Counted from the stretch's first letter, positions 1 through 9,654 are shown. The stretch: DNA of 64,000 nt from Pseudoalteromonas luteoviolacea (GCF_001750165.1 NZ_CP015411.1:2198001-2262000), one strand, 5' to 3'. The notes: generated from the sequence alone by a model not told the origin. Translations and numbers: made by a program.

Positions 1-1016
1 TCTGTAAGGTCACGCTGCCAGCGAGATACCGGTAGTTTTTGCGCAAGGTGAGCAAAAATAGCATTTGCTAAACCTAAGTTACCTTCAGAGTTTTCAAAGT
101 CAATTGGGTTTACTTTGTGCGGCATTGTGGATGAGCCGATTTCGCCAGCAATTGTTTTTTGCTTGAAGTGGTTTAGTGCAATGTAGCCCCAAACGTCACG
201 GTCAAAGTCTAATAGAATTGTGTTGAAACGTGCAATCGCATCAAATAGCTCTGCAATGTAGTCATGCGGCTCGATTTGAGTCGTGAACGCATTCCAAGTT
301 AAGCCTAGACTTGTCACAAATGATTCAGCGTGTGCATGCCAGTCATATTCAGGGTAGGCACTTAGGTGAGCATTGTAGTTACCTACAGCACCGTTGATTT
401 TGCCTAGTAGTGATACATTTGCAATTTGTTCGCGTTGACGCTGCAGGCGAACATAAACGTTTGCAAATTCTTTACCCATAGTAGAAGGTGATGCTGGCTG
501 ACCGTGAGTACGCGTCATCATCGGTACTGACTTATACTCAATCGCTTTTTCTTTGATGGCATTAAGCAGGTTATCACAGTAAGGAAGTAATACTTGATCA
601 CGTGCTTCGCTAAGCATTAAACCATGAGATAGGTTATTGATGTCTTCAGATGTACAAGCGAAGTGAATGAACTCATTTACCGCTTGCAGCTCTGCATTAT
701 CCGCAACTTTCTCTTTTAGCAAATATTCAACTGCTTTAACATCGTGGTTAGTTGTACGTTCGATGTCTTTAACACGCTGTGCATCTTCTTCGTTGAAGTT
801 TGCCACGATGTCGTCAAGTAGCGCATTCGCTTCGTCACTGAATGCAGGGACTTCTTTGATTGCGTCAGCTTTTGCTAAAGCTTGTAACCAACGAACTTCT
901 ACAGTAACACGGTATTTGATTAGACCGAACTCACTGAAGATGCTTCTCAGTTCTGTGGTTTTGCTACCATAGCGACCATCTACTGGAGAGATAGCGGTTA
1001 ACGCTGAAAGCTCCAT
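1..1016 (-). CDS. purB: Adenylosuccinate lyase, N-terminal part (runs off the left edge)
   Basis: PurB cleaves adenylosuccinate to AMP and fumarate and acts on SAICAR in purine synthesis, in the cytosol. The minus-strand frame starts at ATG 1016 (MELSALTAISPVDGRYG) and stays open for about 338 codons to the window edge, so the C-terminal quarter or so is missing. The fumarase/lyase family signature SSTMPHKVNP is seen near positions 105-140, and the TRTHGQPA motif near 500-520. It lies 36 bases downstream of hflD in the conserved mnmA-hflD-purB order, which suggests one transcript. The length fits the usual 456-residue enzyme. Identity is certain from the motifs. Confidence 0.96.
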   Translation of the reverse strand, partial: MELSALTAISPVDGRYGSKTTELRSIFSEFGLIKYRVTVEVRWLQALAKADAIKEVPAFSDEANALLDDIVANFNEEDAQRVKDIERTTNHDVKAVEYLLKEKVADNAELQAVNEFIHFACTSEDINNLSHGLMLSEARDQVLLPYCDNLLNAIKEKAIEYKSVPMMTRTHGQPASPSTMGKEFANVYVRLQRQREQIANVSLLGKINGAVGNYNAHLSAYPEYDWHAHAESFVTSLGLTWNAFTTQIEPHDYIAELFDAIARFNTILLDFDRDVWGYIALNHFKQKTIAGEIGSSTMPHKVNPIDFENSEGNLGLANAIFAHLAQKLPVSRWQRDLT

Positions 1017-1052
1017 AATTTCTCCTAACTAATTGGTTTTTTGAACGATATT

Positions 1053-1655
1053 TTAAAAAAATTGTTGTGCTGTGTGGATAATCTTTTTCTTAGAGAAAAA
1101 GAAGTGACGGCGTTTTCCGCCTAATTGTCTCCACAACACGGCACTTCTAATACCTGCTAACAGCAAAGCACGGATCTTATGTTGAATATGTGTTTGCTGT
1201 AATAAATCTGGTTTACCAAAAACTTGGATTTTTGGTCCAGCAGGGCTGATAACTTGGGTATAGATATCAGCGAGTGCACCTAGAATTTGCTCGTCATAGA
1301 CATTGAAATGTAATCTCTGTCTTTCGACTTGTTCTATACGTTTAGCTAGCTCGGAAAAAACAGTATCATTTGATGATAAGGCTCTTTCTAATTGTAAGAG
1401 GCTGCCAACGTATTTCACTATTTCAACATCTTTTTCACCGTCACTTGATAGTTGAGCGACTAGCGCTTGATAACCACCTTTGAGTGCAAAGTGATCATCA
1501 TAAACGTCTTCCGGATTTTGAGGTGCTGTATTTAATATACTCTGTAAAAACGTATGTACCTCATTTTCATTGAAGGTACCATAACGAGCACATTTTTGGA
1601 CAAGCTTAGCTATTTGGCAAATAGCAGCGAGAGGAATAACGGCTTTTGGTTGCAT
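1053..1655 (-). CDS. hflD: HflD family protein (high frequency of lysogenization)
   Basis: A 200-residue helical protein of the HflD family, peripheral at the inner membrane. In E. coli HflD binds phage lambda CII and affects lysogeny; its native cell role is unclear. Recognition rests on length, the N-terminal pattern (AICQIAKLVQKCARYG), the internal RIEQVERQ segment and its place between mnmA and purB, the same as in E. coli. Its ATG shares one base (1655) with the mnmA stop codon, so translation is probably coupled. The basic Lys-rich C-terminus (GGKRRHFFFSKKK) is typical. No obvious defects. Confidence 0.9.
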   Translation of the reverse strand: MQPKAVIPLAAICQIAKLVQKCARYGTFNENEVHTFLQSILNTAPQNPEDVYDDHFALKGGYQALVAQLSSDGEKDVEIVKYVGSLLQLERALSSNDTVFSELAKRIEQVERQRLHFNVYDEQILGALADIYTQVISPAGPKIQVFGKPDLLQQTHIQHKIRALLLAGIRSAVLWRQLGGKRRHFFFSKKKIIHTAQQFF

Positions 1656-2755
1656 TATTTAATCACCGACTCAATGATACCACCACCTAAGCAAGCATCA
1701 TCCAAATAGAAAACAGCAGATTGACCGGGTGTTACGGCTTTTTGTGGCTCATCAAATAACACGCGTGCCATACCATCTTTACCTACTAATAAAGTACAAG
1801 GGATATCTTCTTGTCTGTAACGAGTTTTCACTGTACAGCGGGTCGTGCCTTGTGGGCCTTCACGATCAACCCAATGAAGTTGGTTTGCATTCAGGCCGTT
1901 GCTGTAAAGGCGAGGGTGATCTTTACCTTGTCCAACAACAAGTACATTGCGTTCTACATCTTTATCTACTACGTACCAAGGTTCACCAGAGCCTTCTTTC
2001 ATACCGCCTATCAATAGGCCTTTTCTCTGGCCAAGGGTATGGTACATCAAGCCTTCATGCTCACCGACTTGATTTCCTTCAGCGTCTTCGATAACACCTG
2101 GTTGAGCAGGTAGGAACTTTTGTAAGAAATCTTTGAACTTGCGCTCACCAATGAAGCAAATACCTGTACTGTCTTTTTTGTTATGCGTAATTAGGCCTTG
2201 CTCTTCAGCAATTCGACGTACTTCAGGTTTTTCGATTTCACCTACTGGGAACAGGGTTTGCGCAACGTGCTCATGGCTCAATGTATATAAGAAATAACTT
2301 TGGTCTTTGTTATTATCTAACCCTCTTAACATCGCAAACTTGCCGTCACGCTCTTCTCTGCGAACATAGTGGCCGGTCGCGATGTAATCTGCACCTAATG
2401 CTTCAGCAGCAAACTCTAAAAACGCTTTGAACTTAATTTCTTTGTTGCACATGATATCGGGGTTAGGCGTACGCCCAGCACGGTATTCTTCTAAGAAGTA
2501 TTCAAATACGTTATCCCAGTATTCAGCTGCAAAGTTAACTGTGTGCAATTCAATGCCCAGTTTTTCACAAACAGCTTGTGCATCTTTTAGATCTTCAGCA
2601 GCAGCACAGTATTCATCGTTATCGTCTTCTTCCCAGTTTTTCATAAACAAGCCTTCGACTTGATAACCTTGTTCTTTTAGAAGGTAAGCTGAAACTGAAG
2701 AATCTACGCCGCCAGACATGCCGACAATGACTTTAATGTTACTGTTATCGCTCAT
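1655..2755 (-). CDS. mnmA: tRNA-specific 2-thiouridylase MnmA
   Basis: MnmA adds sulfur to U34 of tRNA-Lys, -Glu and -Gln with ATP, taking sulfur from the TusBCDE relay. The PP-loop GMSGGVDSSVSAYLL lies near the N-terminus, followed by NWEEDD. The two catalytic cysteines are seen in NPDIMCNKEIKF and STGICFIGERKF. An in-frame ATG at 2770 would add five residues, but MSDNSNIKVIVGMSGG starting at 2755 fits the family better; neither start has a strong Shine-Dalgarno. The protein is about 366 residues, normal for the family. It is first in the mnmA-hflD-purB block. Confidence 0.96.
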   Translation of the reverse strand: MSDNSNIKVIVGMSGGVDSSVSAYLLKEQGYQVEGLFMKNWEEDDNDEYCAAAEDLKDAQAVCEKLGIELHTVNFAAEYWDNVFEYFLEEYRAGRTPNPDIMCNKEIKFKAFLEFAAEALGADYIATGHYVRREERDGKFAMLRGLDNNKDQSYFLYTLSHEHVAQTLFPVGEIEKPEVRRIAEEQGLITHNKKDSTGICFIGERKFKDFLQKFLPAQPGVIEDAEGNQVGEHEGLMYHTLGQRKGLLIGGMKEGSGEPWYVVDKDVERNVLVVGQGKDHPRLYSNGLNANQLHWVDREGPQGTTRCTVKTRYRQEDIPCTLLVGKDGMARVLFDEPQKAVTPGQSAVFYLDDACLGGGIIESVIK

Positions 2756-2834
2756 AATATCGCTGTACATCTATATGTAATATTTGAAAGGCCGTGAGTA
2801 TAGCATGCATTTGGCTGCCCTCAAAAGACACACT

Positions 2835-3488
2835 CTAGACTTTATTTGGCTGCAAAACCTTATACTGACCGTTATTTAGGCCATTAAGTGTATATTTGCC
2901 AATACAGTATCGGATCAACCTGAGTGTTGGGTGGCCTATGTGTGCAGTCATTCGACGAACTTGACGGTTGCGTCCTTCCGAAATAGTAATACTTAACCAA
3001 GTTGTAGGAATATTTTTACGCTCTCTGATCGGTGGCGTGCGCGGCCACACGTTTGGCTCTTTTATTACCTCAACTTGCGCGGGCTTAGTTAAGCCATCTT
3101 TGAGTTCTACGCCTTTTCTGAGCTGATTTAATGAATGCTCATCTGGTGCGCCTTCAACCTGAACCCAGTAAGTTTTATTGGTGTTTTTTTTCGGTTCAGT
3201 CAGTTTGTGTTGCAGCTTTCCACAGTTTGTAAGTAGCAATAAGCCTTCACTATCTCGGTCAAGGCGACCCGCTGCATAAACTGATTTAACATCGATATAA
3301 TCAGCAAGCGTTTTACGGTGTTGATCATCAGTAAATTGGCACAGTACATCGAATGGCTTGTTAAACAGAACTATTTTGACATCTTCAGGTTTTACTGGTG
3401 GTTTTTTAGCCCCTCGTGATGGTCTTTGTGAGGTGTTGTTTGGCTTTTTCCGAGCAGCGTTAGGGCGCTTACTATTTTTGTATGTCAT
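2835..3488 (-). CDS. rluE: 23S rRNA pseudouridine(2457) synthase RluE
   Basis: A 217-residue RsuA/RluB/E/F-type pseudouridine synthase; E. coli RluE makes pseudouridine 2457 in 23S rRNA. The catalytic motif GRLDRDSEGLLLLT carries the nucleophilic Asp, and SEGRNRQVRRM is the second family motif. The N-terminal 35 residues are basic (Lys/Arg/Pro-rich) and there is no S4 domain, as expected for RluE rather than RluB/F. It stands alone between mnmA and the icd terminator. The choice of RluE over a related paralogue is by overall similarity and the lack of S4. Confidence 0.88.
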   Translation of the reverse strand: MTYKNSKRPNAARKKPNNTSQRPSRGAKKPPVKPEDVKIVLFNKPFDVLCQFTDDQHRKTLADYIDVKSVYAAGRLDRDSEGLLLLTNCGKLQHKLTEPKKNTNKTYWVQVEGAPDEHSLNQLRKGVELKDGLTKPAQVEVIKEPNVWPRTPPIRERKNIPTTWLSITISEGRNRQVRRMTAHIGHPTLRLIRYCIGKYTLNGLNNGQYKVLQPNKV

Positions 3489-3560
3489 AGTTTACAAGTA
3501 GGTAATATGAATGGGCGCATACTAACAAAAGTCTCACCATACTTCAGCATGAAAACGAAA

Positions 3561-3583
3561 AAAGGCAGCACAGGGCTGCCTTT
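3561..3583 (-). terminator. Intrinsic terminator of icd
   Basis: A 9-bp inverted repeat (AAAGGCAGC / GCTGCCTTT, 5-base loop) lies 17 bases after the icd stop. On the minus strand it is followed by a run of T (3558-3563), as in a Rho-independent terminator. Confidence 0.8.
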
Positions 3584-3600
3584 CAAAGCTTGAATTTAAC

Positions 3601-5823
3601 TTATGCGATTAGGTTTAATGCATCGTTAAATAATTTACTTGGACGCATCGCAGCAAACGCTTTGTCGTCATTTGGTTGGAAGTAACCTTCTACATCCATT
3701 GCTTGACCTTGAACATCGTTTAGTTCTGCAACGATAGCAGCTTCGTTTTCAGTTAGTTGCTTAGCAACCGCTTCAAATTTAGCTTTAAGCTCAGCATCTG
3801 TGTCTTGTGCAGCAAGCGCTTGTGCCCAGTAAAGAGATAGATAGAAATGGCTACCACGGTTATCTAGTTCATTTACTTTACGAGAAGGTGACTTGTTCTC
3901 ATCAAGGAATTTACCCGTTGCTGCATCTAACGTATCTGCAAGTACTTGTGCTTTCGGATTGTTAGTTACTTGGCTTAGGTGCTCAAGAGACGCTGCTAGC
4001 GCTAAGAATTCACCTAAAGAATCCCAACGTAAGTGGTTTTCTTTTTCGAACTGTTGAACGTGCTTAGGCGCTGAACCACCTGCACCAGTTTCGAATAGGC
4101 CACCACCGTTCATTAGTGGAACGATAGATAGCATTTTCGCACTTGTACCAAGCTCTAGAATTGGGAATAAGTCAGTTAAGTAGTCGCGTAATACGTTACC
4201 TGTTACTGAAATAGTGTCTTGGCTGTCTTTCATACGTGCTAGTGAGAACTTAGTCGCTTCAACAGGCGCAAGAATGCGGATATCAAGACCGTCTGTGTTG
4301 TGCTCAGGTAAATATGCATTTACTTTTTTGATAAGCTCAGCATCGTGTGCACGCTCTTCGTTTAACCAGAATACTGCTGGAGTATTAGATGCACGTGAAC
4401 GATTAACAGCTAGCTTCACCCAATCTTTGATTGGTGCGTCTTTAACCTGACACATACGCCAGATATCGCCTTGCTCAACATCGTGCTGAAGTAGTACGTT
4501 ACCTGCTTGGTCAACTACGCGGATAACACCATTTGAAGGGGCTTCAAACGTTTTGTCGTGTGAACCGTATTCTTCCGCTTTTTGTGCCATAAGACCTACG
4601 TTAGGGATTGTACCCATAGTACGAGGATCAAAAGCACCGTTTTCTTTACAGAAGTCGATAGTTGCTTGGTAAACACCAGAGTAACAACGATCTGGAATAA
4701 CAAAACTTGTGTCTTGTTGCTTGCCTTCTGCATTCCACATCTGACCGCTTGTACGTATAGCCGCTGGCATAGATGCATCGATGATAACGTCACTTGGAAC
4801 GTGTAGGTTAGTGATACCACGATCTGAGTCAACCATTGCAATGCTTGGACGAACGTCATAAACAGCTGCAAGATCTGCTTCGATTTCAGCGCGTTTTGCG
4901 TCATCAAGCTTAGCAAGCTTGTTATACACGTCACCAATACCGTTGTTAACGTCAACACCTAGTTGCTCGAAAGTATCACCGTGTTTTTCGAATACTTCTT
5001 TGTAGAATACTTTAACTGCGTGACCAAAGATGATTGGATCTGACACCTTCATCATGGTTGCTTTCATGTGCAGCGAGAACAGAACACCTTTCTCTTTTGC
5101 CGCTTCTACTTCAGCTGCTAAGAAAGTACGAAGTGCGTTAACACTCATGCGAGACGCATCGATGATTTCGCCAGCTAGTAGAGGCGTGCTTTGCTTAAGT
5201 ACATTTACAGTTCCATCTGCTGCAACATGTTCGATACGAACGTCGGTTGCTTCAGCAACGGTAGTAGACTGCTCAGAACCAAAGAAGTCGCCTTCGCTCA
5301 TGCTTGCAACGTATGACTGAGAGTCTGCAGACCAAGCACCCATTGAATGTGGATTTTTCTGAGCATATGCTTTTACAGAACCAGGTGCACGACGGTCAGA
5401 GTTACCTTCACGTAGTACAGGGTTTACTGCGCTGCCTTTGATTTTGTCGTAAGTTGCTTTGATTGCAGCTTCTTTGTCATCTTTTGGCTCTTCAGGGTAA
5501 TCAGGAAGTGCATAGCCTTTTTCTTGTAGCTCTTTAATAGTTGCTTTAAGTTGAGGGATTGAAGCACTGATGTTAGGTAATTTGATGATATTTGCTTCAG
5601 GCGTCTTAGCAAGTTCGCCTAGCTCAGATAGTGCATCTGCAATTCTTTGCTCTTCAGTAAGAAACTCAGGGAAGTTAGCGATCACACGACCAGCTAAAGA
5701 AATGTCTCTTGTTTCTACTTCAACACCAGCTGCTTTAGTATAAGCTTTAATTACTGGCAACAAAGAATATGTTGCTAAAGCTGGTGCTTCGTCGGTTTTT
5801 GTATAAATAATTTTTGATGTCAT
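3601..5823 (-). CDS. icd: Monomeric NADP-dependent isocitrate dehydrogenase
   Basis: Oxidative decarboxylation of isocitrate to 2-oxoglutarate with NADP in the TCA cycle. This is the large monomeric type (about 740 residues, as in Azotobacter and Vibrio), unrelated in length to the dimeric E. coli Icd (416 residues). Family-typical stretches include NPVLREGNSDRRAP (substrate-binding region), DSDRGITNLHVPSDVIIDAS and GGGLFETGAGGSAPKH. The frame is open up to an ATG at 5874, but the family starts MTSKIIYTKTDEAPALATYS. Three consecutive ATGs lie at 5829, 5826 and 5823; I use the last. A terminator follows. No second icd gene lies in this window. Confidence 0.95.
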   Translation of the reverse strand: MTSKIIYTKTDEAPALATYSLLPVIKAYTKAAGVEVETRDISLAGRVIANFPEFLTEEQRIADALSELGELAKTPEANIIKLPNISASIPQLKATIKELQEKGYALPDYPEEPKDDKEAAIKATYDKIKGSAVNPVLREGNSDRRAPGSVKAYAQKNPHSMGAWSADSQSYVASMSEGDFFGSEQSTTVAEATDVRIEHVAADGTVNVLKQSTPLLAGEIIDASRMSVNALRTFLAAEVEAAKEKGVLFSLHMKATMMKVSDPIIFGHAVKVFYKEVFEKHGDTFEQLGVDVNNGIGDVYNKLAKLDDAKRAEIEADLAAVYDVRPSIAMVDSDRGITNLHVPSDVIIDASMPAAIRTSGQMWNAEGKQQDTSFVIPDRCYSGVYQATIDFCKENGAFDPRTMGTIPNVGLMAQKAEEYGSHDKTFEAPSNGVIRVVDQAGNVLLQHDVEQGDIWRMCQVKDAPIKDWVKLAVNRSRASNTPAVFWLNEERAHDAELIKKVNAYLPEHNTDGLDIRILAPVEATKFSLARMKDSQDTISVTGNVLRDYLTDLFPILELGTSAKMLSIVPLMNGGGLFETGAGGSAPKHVQQFEKENHLRWDSLGEFLALAASLEHLSQVTNNPKAQVLADTLDAATGKFLDENKSPSRKVNELDNRGSHFYLSLYWAQALAAQDTDAELKAKFEAVAKQLTENEAAIVAELNDVQGQAMDVEGYFQPNDDKAFAAMRPSKLFNDALNLIA

Positions 5824-6170
5824 CATCATTCCTAGATAGTTTTGGGCCAATTTCGACCGTTCAACAATAAGCAAAATCTTGCTAACTTATGTTACCCAAC
5901 GTTATTTTGACGATTGGATAGCAAAAAAATTAGCTTTTAAAAAGCTTAAACTCTTTGTAATTAGCAAGTTTGTTAGTTATTCCTACTGAAGTTAGGTAAT
6001 AGCAATAACTAACAGACCTGGACATCGGCAGGGATTGTACCAATCTAATCGTAATGCTGCTAATGCAATTTACTTAAGTTATAGAAAAATATGTTACAAG
6101 GGGCGTTTTGAAGAGAAAAGAGATGAAGCGAGCTACTTTCGAAGCCCGCTTGTAGAGCCTTTAGAATTTG
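5824..6170. other. icd-cspD intergenic region with a long inverted repeat
   Basis: About 350 bases without a convincing gene. It should hold the icd promoter (minus strand) and the 3' end of the cspD transcript. The main structure is a perfect 11-bp inverted repeat, TGTTAGTTATT at 5971-5981 and AATAACTAACA at 6004-6014. The 22 bases between also pair partly (CCTAC/GTTAGG). A weaker hairpin, AAGCG...CGCTT, lies near 6126-6152, just after cspD, and may end its transcript. Confidence 0.5.
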
Positions 6171-6389
6171 CTATGCCATTTCACCAACTTTTGGTGCAAT
6201 ATTAGTAGCATGTAAGCCCTTAGGCCCTTCCTGTAGCTCGAATGTTACATCTTGACCAGCTTTAAGCGTTTTGTATCCATCCATTACAATCGTCGAGTAA
6301 TGTGCAAAGATATCTTCGTCACTGCCGTCTTCTACGATGAAACCAAACCCTTTGGCGTTGTTAAACCATTTGACTTTTCCGCAAGCCAT
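6171..6389 (-). CDS. cspD: Cold-shock-domain protein CspD
   Basis: A 72-residue single cold-shock domain protein that binds single-stranded DNA/RNA. The RNP-1 motif KGFGFI and an RNP-2-like segment (EDIFAHYS) are intact, with the start GKVKWFNNAKGFGF. The position, divergent from clpS-clpA, is the E. coli cspD arrangement; there CspD is a stationary-phase replication inhibitor. The assignment as CspD rather than another Csp rests mainly on this context and on the C-terminal extension (NIAPKVGEMA). Confidence 0.9.
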   Translation of the reverse strand: MACGKVKWFNNAKGFGFIVEDGSDEDIFAHYSTIVMDGYKTLKAGQDVTFELQEGPKGLHATNIAPKVGEMA

Positions 6390-6590
6390 ACTTCTACATC
6401 CTTCTATAAGTTGACTAATTAAGTTAATCTAACCTTTGAAATTTGCTAAGCTGTCCATATCATGAACAACTAGGACTAGAATGTAGTTTAAATAACCATA
6501 CAGTCAAGTTTTTTAGTGCAGTTTTTTAACATTTTATTTATTTTTTAATTCAAGTTTGCTTGAGTATATAAGACAAGACTATATTTAATT

Positions 6591-6908
6591 ATGAGTGGGA
6601 TAAAAGATTCAGGTGTGTTGGAAGAGGTTAAAGACCTTGAGAAGCAAAAGTTACAGCCACCTAAGAAATACAAAGTGATTTTGAACAATGATGATTACAC
6701 TCCGATGGATTTCGTCATCGAAGTGTTAACGACTTTTTTCAACATGGATAGCGAAAGAGCAACTGAAGTGATGTTGAAAGTGCATCACGAGGGAAAAGCG
6801 GTATGTGGAATGTATCCTGCAGACATAGCCCATACAAAGGCTGAGCAGGTGAACAGATACGCTCGCGATCATGAGCATCCGCTCCTGTGTAGCTGTGAGC
6901 AAGAATGA
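6591..6908 (+). CDS. clpS: ATP-dependent Clp protease adaptor ClpS
   Basis: ClpS (105 residues) binds N-degron substrates with bulky hydrophobic N-termini and hands them to ClpAP. The core motif NNDDYTPMDFVIEVL, which forms the N-degron pocket, and the VHHEGKAVCGMYP segment are present, with a flexible N-terminal tail as expected. It is followed 28 bases later by clpA and is divergent from cspD. The sequence is family-typical in length and motifs. Confidence 0.97.
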   Translation: MSGIKDSGVLEEVKDLEKQKLQPPKKYKVILNNDDYTPMDFVIEVLTTFFNMDSERATEVMLKVHHEGKAVCGMYPADIAHTKAEQVNRYARDHEHPLLCSCEQE

Positions 6909-6936
6909 CCTTATTTATTCTCGTTGGGGGTTGCCA

Positions 6937-9201
6937 ATGCTAAATAAAGATTTAGAAATTACACTTAACACCGCGTTTCGTGAAGCTCGTACTCGTCGTC
7001 ATGAATTTATGACGGTGGAGCATTTATTACTTGCACTGATTGATAACCCATCTGCAAGTGAAGCGCTCAATGCTTGTAGCGTAGATACTGACAGTTTGAA
7101 AAAAGATTTGTCGGAATTTATTGATGAAACAACGCCGATAATCCCTGAATTAGAGGAAGACAGGGAAACTCAGCCCACGTTAGGCTTTCAACGTGTTTTA
7201 CAAAGAGCAGTGTTTCATGTCCAATCTTCTGGTAGAAACGAAGTTACCGGCGTAAACGTATTAGTCGCTATTTTTTCAGAGCAAGAAAGCCAAGCCGTAT
7301 ATTTATTGAAAAAGGCGGATGTCAGCCGGTTAGATATAGTTAATTTCATCAGCCACGGTATTTCAAAGTCTGATGATGATCCTGAACCGGAAGAGCACGA
7401 GGATATCAATGAAGAAGGTGCAGAAGCTCAAGGTGAAGAAAAAACAAAGCTAGAGAACTTTACTGCAAACTTAAATGTGTTAGCGAAAGCTGGTCAGATA
7501 GATCCTTTGGTGGGACGTGATCAAGAAGTAGAAAGAACCATCCAAGTATTGTGTCGCCGTAAAAAGAACAACCCTTTATTAGTGGGTGAAGCGGGGGTTG
7601 GTAAAACAGCAATCGCAGAGGGCTTGGCCTATCGTATTGTTAACGATCAAGTTCCTGAAGTAATTGAAGACGCTGTCGTTTACTCATTAGATATGGGAGC
7701 GCTTCTAGCAGGTACAAAATATCGAGGTGACTTTGAAAAGCGCTTCAAGGCGTTACTCAAAGAGCTTCAGGCAAAGCCAAATGCTATCCTATTTATCGAT
7801 GAAATTCATACTATCATTGGTGCAGGTGCCGCGTCTGGCGGCGTGATGGATGCGTCGAATTTGATTAAGCCATTGCTATCTAGCGGCAAACTTCGCTGTT
7901 TAGGCTCTACCACGTATTCCGAATTTAAGAATATATTTGAAAAAGACAGAGCATTAGTCCGTCGTTTCCAAAAAATTGATGTTGTTGAACCAAGTGTTGC
8001 TGATACAGCAAAGATTCTATACGGCCTAAAAGATCGTTATGAAGAGCACCATGGTATTCGTTATACACAAAAAGCGTTAAAAGCAGCGGCTGAGCTGAGT
8101 GCCAAATATATCAATGAACGCCACTTGCCTGATAAAGCAATTGATGTGATTGATGAAGCGGGTGCGAATCAACGTTTACTCCCTATGTCTAGACGCAAAA
8201 AGACAATTGGTGTATCAGACATCGAACAAATAGTATCTAAAATTGCGCGTATTCCTCAGCAGAATGTGTCTTCTAGTGACAAAGAGGTGCTTAAGAATCT
8301 TGATAGAAACCTTAAGATGCTAGTGTTTGGTCAAGATGAATCAATCGATGCGCTGACTTCTGCAATTCGTTTATCACGCTCAGGCCTTGCCAATGAAGAA
8401 AAGCCAATCGGTTCATTCTTATTTGCAGGACCAACTGGTGTAGGTAAAACAGAAGTGACTAAACAGCTTGCTAAATGTATGGGGATTGAGTTTATTCGAT
8501 TCGATATGTCAGAGTACTCTGAACGTCACGCTGTAAGCCGTCTAATCGGTGCACCTCCAGGTTATGTTGGTTTTGAGCAAGGTGGTTTGTTAACAGACTC
8601 CGTGATAAAGCATCCACACGCAGTTGTGTTATTAGATGAGATTGAAAAAGCTCACCCTGATATTTATAACATTTTGCTGCAGGTGATGGATCACGGCACA
8701 TTAACTGACAATAATGGTCGTAAAGCTGACTTCCGCAATGTTATTTTTGTTATGACGACAAATGCAGGTGTGCAGGAAACGGTTCGCAAATCGATTGGCT
8801 TCCAACAGCAAGACCACTCTCATGATGCAATGATTGAGATTAATAAAGTATTCACACCAGAATTTAGGAACAGACTGGATAACATTATTTGGTTTAACCA
8901 TTTAGAGAAAGAAGTGATCTTACAGGTTGTCGATAAGTTTATTGTTGAACTGCAAGCACAGCTTGATAAGAAGTCGGTGAACTTAGAGCTTACCAATGAA
9001 GCTAGAGATTGGATTGCTGATATCGGTTATGACAAAGCGATGGGTGCTAGGCCGATGGCACGTGTTATTCAAGATAACCTTAAAAAGCCTCTGGCGAATG
9101 AAATTTTATTTGGCTCCCTCATTGATGGAGGCAATGTGAAAGTAACAGTCAAAGCGAATGAACTCGAGTTCGATTTTGAACAAGAGTTAGTGTCTGCATA
9201 G
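6937..9201 (+). CDS. clpA: ATP-dependent Clp protease ATP-binding subunit ClpA
   Basis: The AAA+ unfoldase that feeds ClpP, about 754 residues. A Clp N-domain (residues 1-145) precedes an acidic linker. The two ATPase domains have Walker A motifs GEAGVGKTA and GPTGVGKTE and Walker B motifs LFIDEIHT and VLLDEIEKAHPD. The ClpP-docking loop corresponds to IGFQQQDHS. The frame is open from 6871, but that start overlaps clpS; ATG 6937 (MLNKDLEITLNTAFREA) matches the family and follows a GGGGG-rich stretch that can act as ribosome-binding site. It sits in an operon with clpS and ends at a bidirectional terminator. Confidence 0.97.
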   Translation: MLNKDLEITLNTAFREARTRRHEFMTVEHLLLALIDNPSASEALNACSVDTDSLKKDLSEFIDETTPIIPELEEDRETQPTLGFQRVLQRAVFHVQSSGRNEVTGVNVLVAIFSEQESQAVYLLKKADVSRLDIVNFISHGISKSDDDPEPEEHEDINEEGAEAQGEEKTKLENFTANLNVLAKAGQIDPLVGRDQEVERTIQVLCRRKKNNPLLVGEAGVGKTAIAEGLAYRIVNDQVPEVIEDAVVYSLDMGALLAGTKYRGDFEKRFKALLKELQAKPNAILFIDEIHTIIGAGAASGGVMDASNLIKPLLSSGKLRCLGSTTYSEFKNIFEKDRALVRRFQKIDVVEPSVADTAKILYGLKDRYEEHHGIRYTQKALKAAAELSAKYINERHLPDKAIDVIDEAGANQRLLPMSRRKKTIGVSDIEQIVSKIARIPQQNVSSSDKEVLKNLDRNLKMLVFGQDESIDALTSAIRLSRSGLANEEKPIGSFLFAGPTGVGKTEVTKQLAKCMGIEFIRFDMSEYSERHAVSRLIGAPPGYVGFEQGGLLTDSVIKHPHAVVLLDEIEKAHPDIYNILLQVMDHGTLTDNNGRKADFRNVIFVMTTNAGVQETVRKSIGFQQQDHSHDAMIEINKVFTPEFRNRLDNIIWFNHLEKEVILQVVDKFIVELQAQLDKKSVNLELTNEARDWIADIGYDKAMGARPMARVIQDNLKKPLANEILFGSLIDGGNVKVTVKANELEFDFEQELVSA

Positions 9202-9268
9202 TTAAGAATAGATACAGCCGTCATTATAAGTTAAATGGGTGGCTGTGCTTCCTAAACGCTGTGTAAAA

Positions 9269-9300
9269 GCAAAAAACCTAGCCAAGGCTAGGTTTTTTGC
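9269..9300. terminator. Bidirectional terminator between clpA and infA
   Basis: A perfect 14-bp inverted repeat (GCAAAAAACCTAGC / GCTAGGTTTTTTGC, loop CAAG) with A- and T-runs on both sides. It can end clpA from the left and infA from the right. Confidence 0.88.
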
Positions 9301-9346
9301 TACATACGTCTTATAGCATCACAATGATGCTGGCGAGACGGTAGAA

Positions 9347-9565
9347 TTAACGTGCACGGAAAACGATGCGACCCTTGCTTAAATCGTAAGGGGTTAACTC
9401 TACAGTGACTTTGTCACCTGTTAAAATACGGATGTAGTTTTTGCGCATTTTACCAGAAATATGAGCCACAACTACGTGACCATTTTCTAATTCAACACGG
9501 AACATTGTATTTGGTAAAGTTTCAAGGACCGTGCCTTGCATTTCAATAACGTCTTCTTTCGCCAT
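9347..9565 (-). CDS. infA: Translation initiation factor IF-1
   Basis: IF-1 binds the ribosomal A site during initiation. The 72-residue product is a single OB fold (MAKEDVIEMQGTVLETLPNT...), almost the standard length. The frame extends to 9622, but MAKEDV at 9565 is the family start and has GAGGTGAT about ten bases upstream on the minus strand. The neighbourhood clpA-infA-(bpt)-aat-trxB resembles E. coli clpA-infA-aat. Confidence 0.97.
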   Translation of the reverse strand: MAKEDVIEMQGTVLETLPNTMFRVELENGHVVVAHISGKMRKNYIRILTGDKVTVELTPYDLSKGRIVFRAR

Positions 9566-9654
9566 TTGGAGCGTATCACCTCTGTATAAGTTTATCGTTG
9601 GAGATTTTGCCCAAAAGCACACAATAAGTAAAGGTAAGAGCTTAAATTAGTAAC

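Noticed and set aside
667..972. 101-codon plus-strand frame near the left edge
   Set aside because: Antisense to purB, which is open across the whole region and has its signature motifs.
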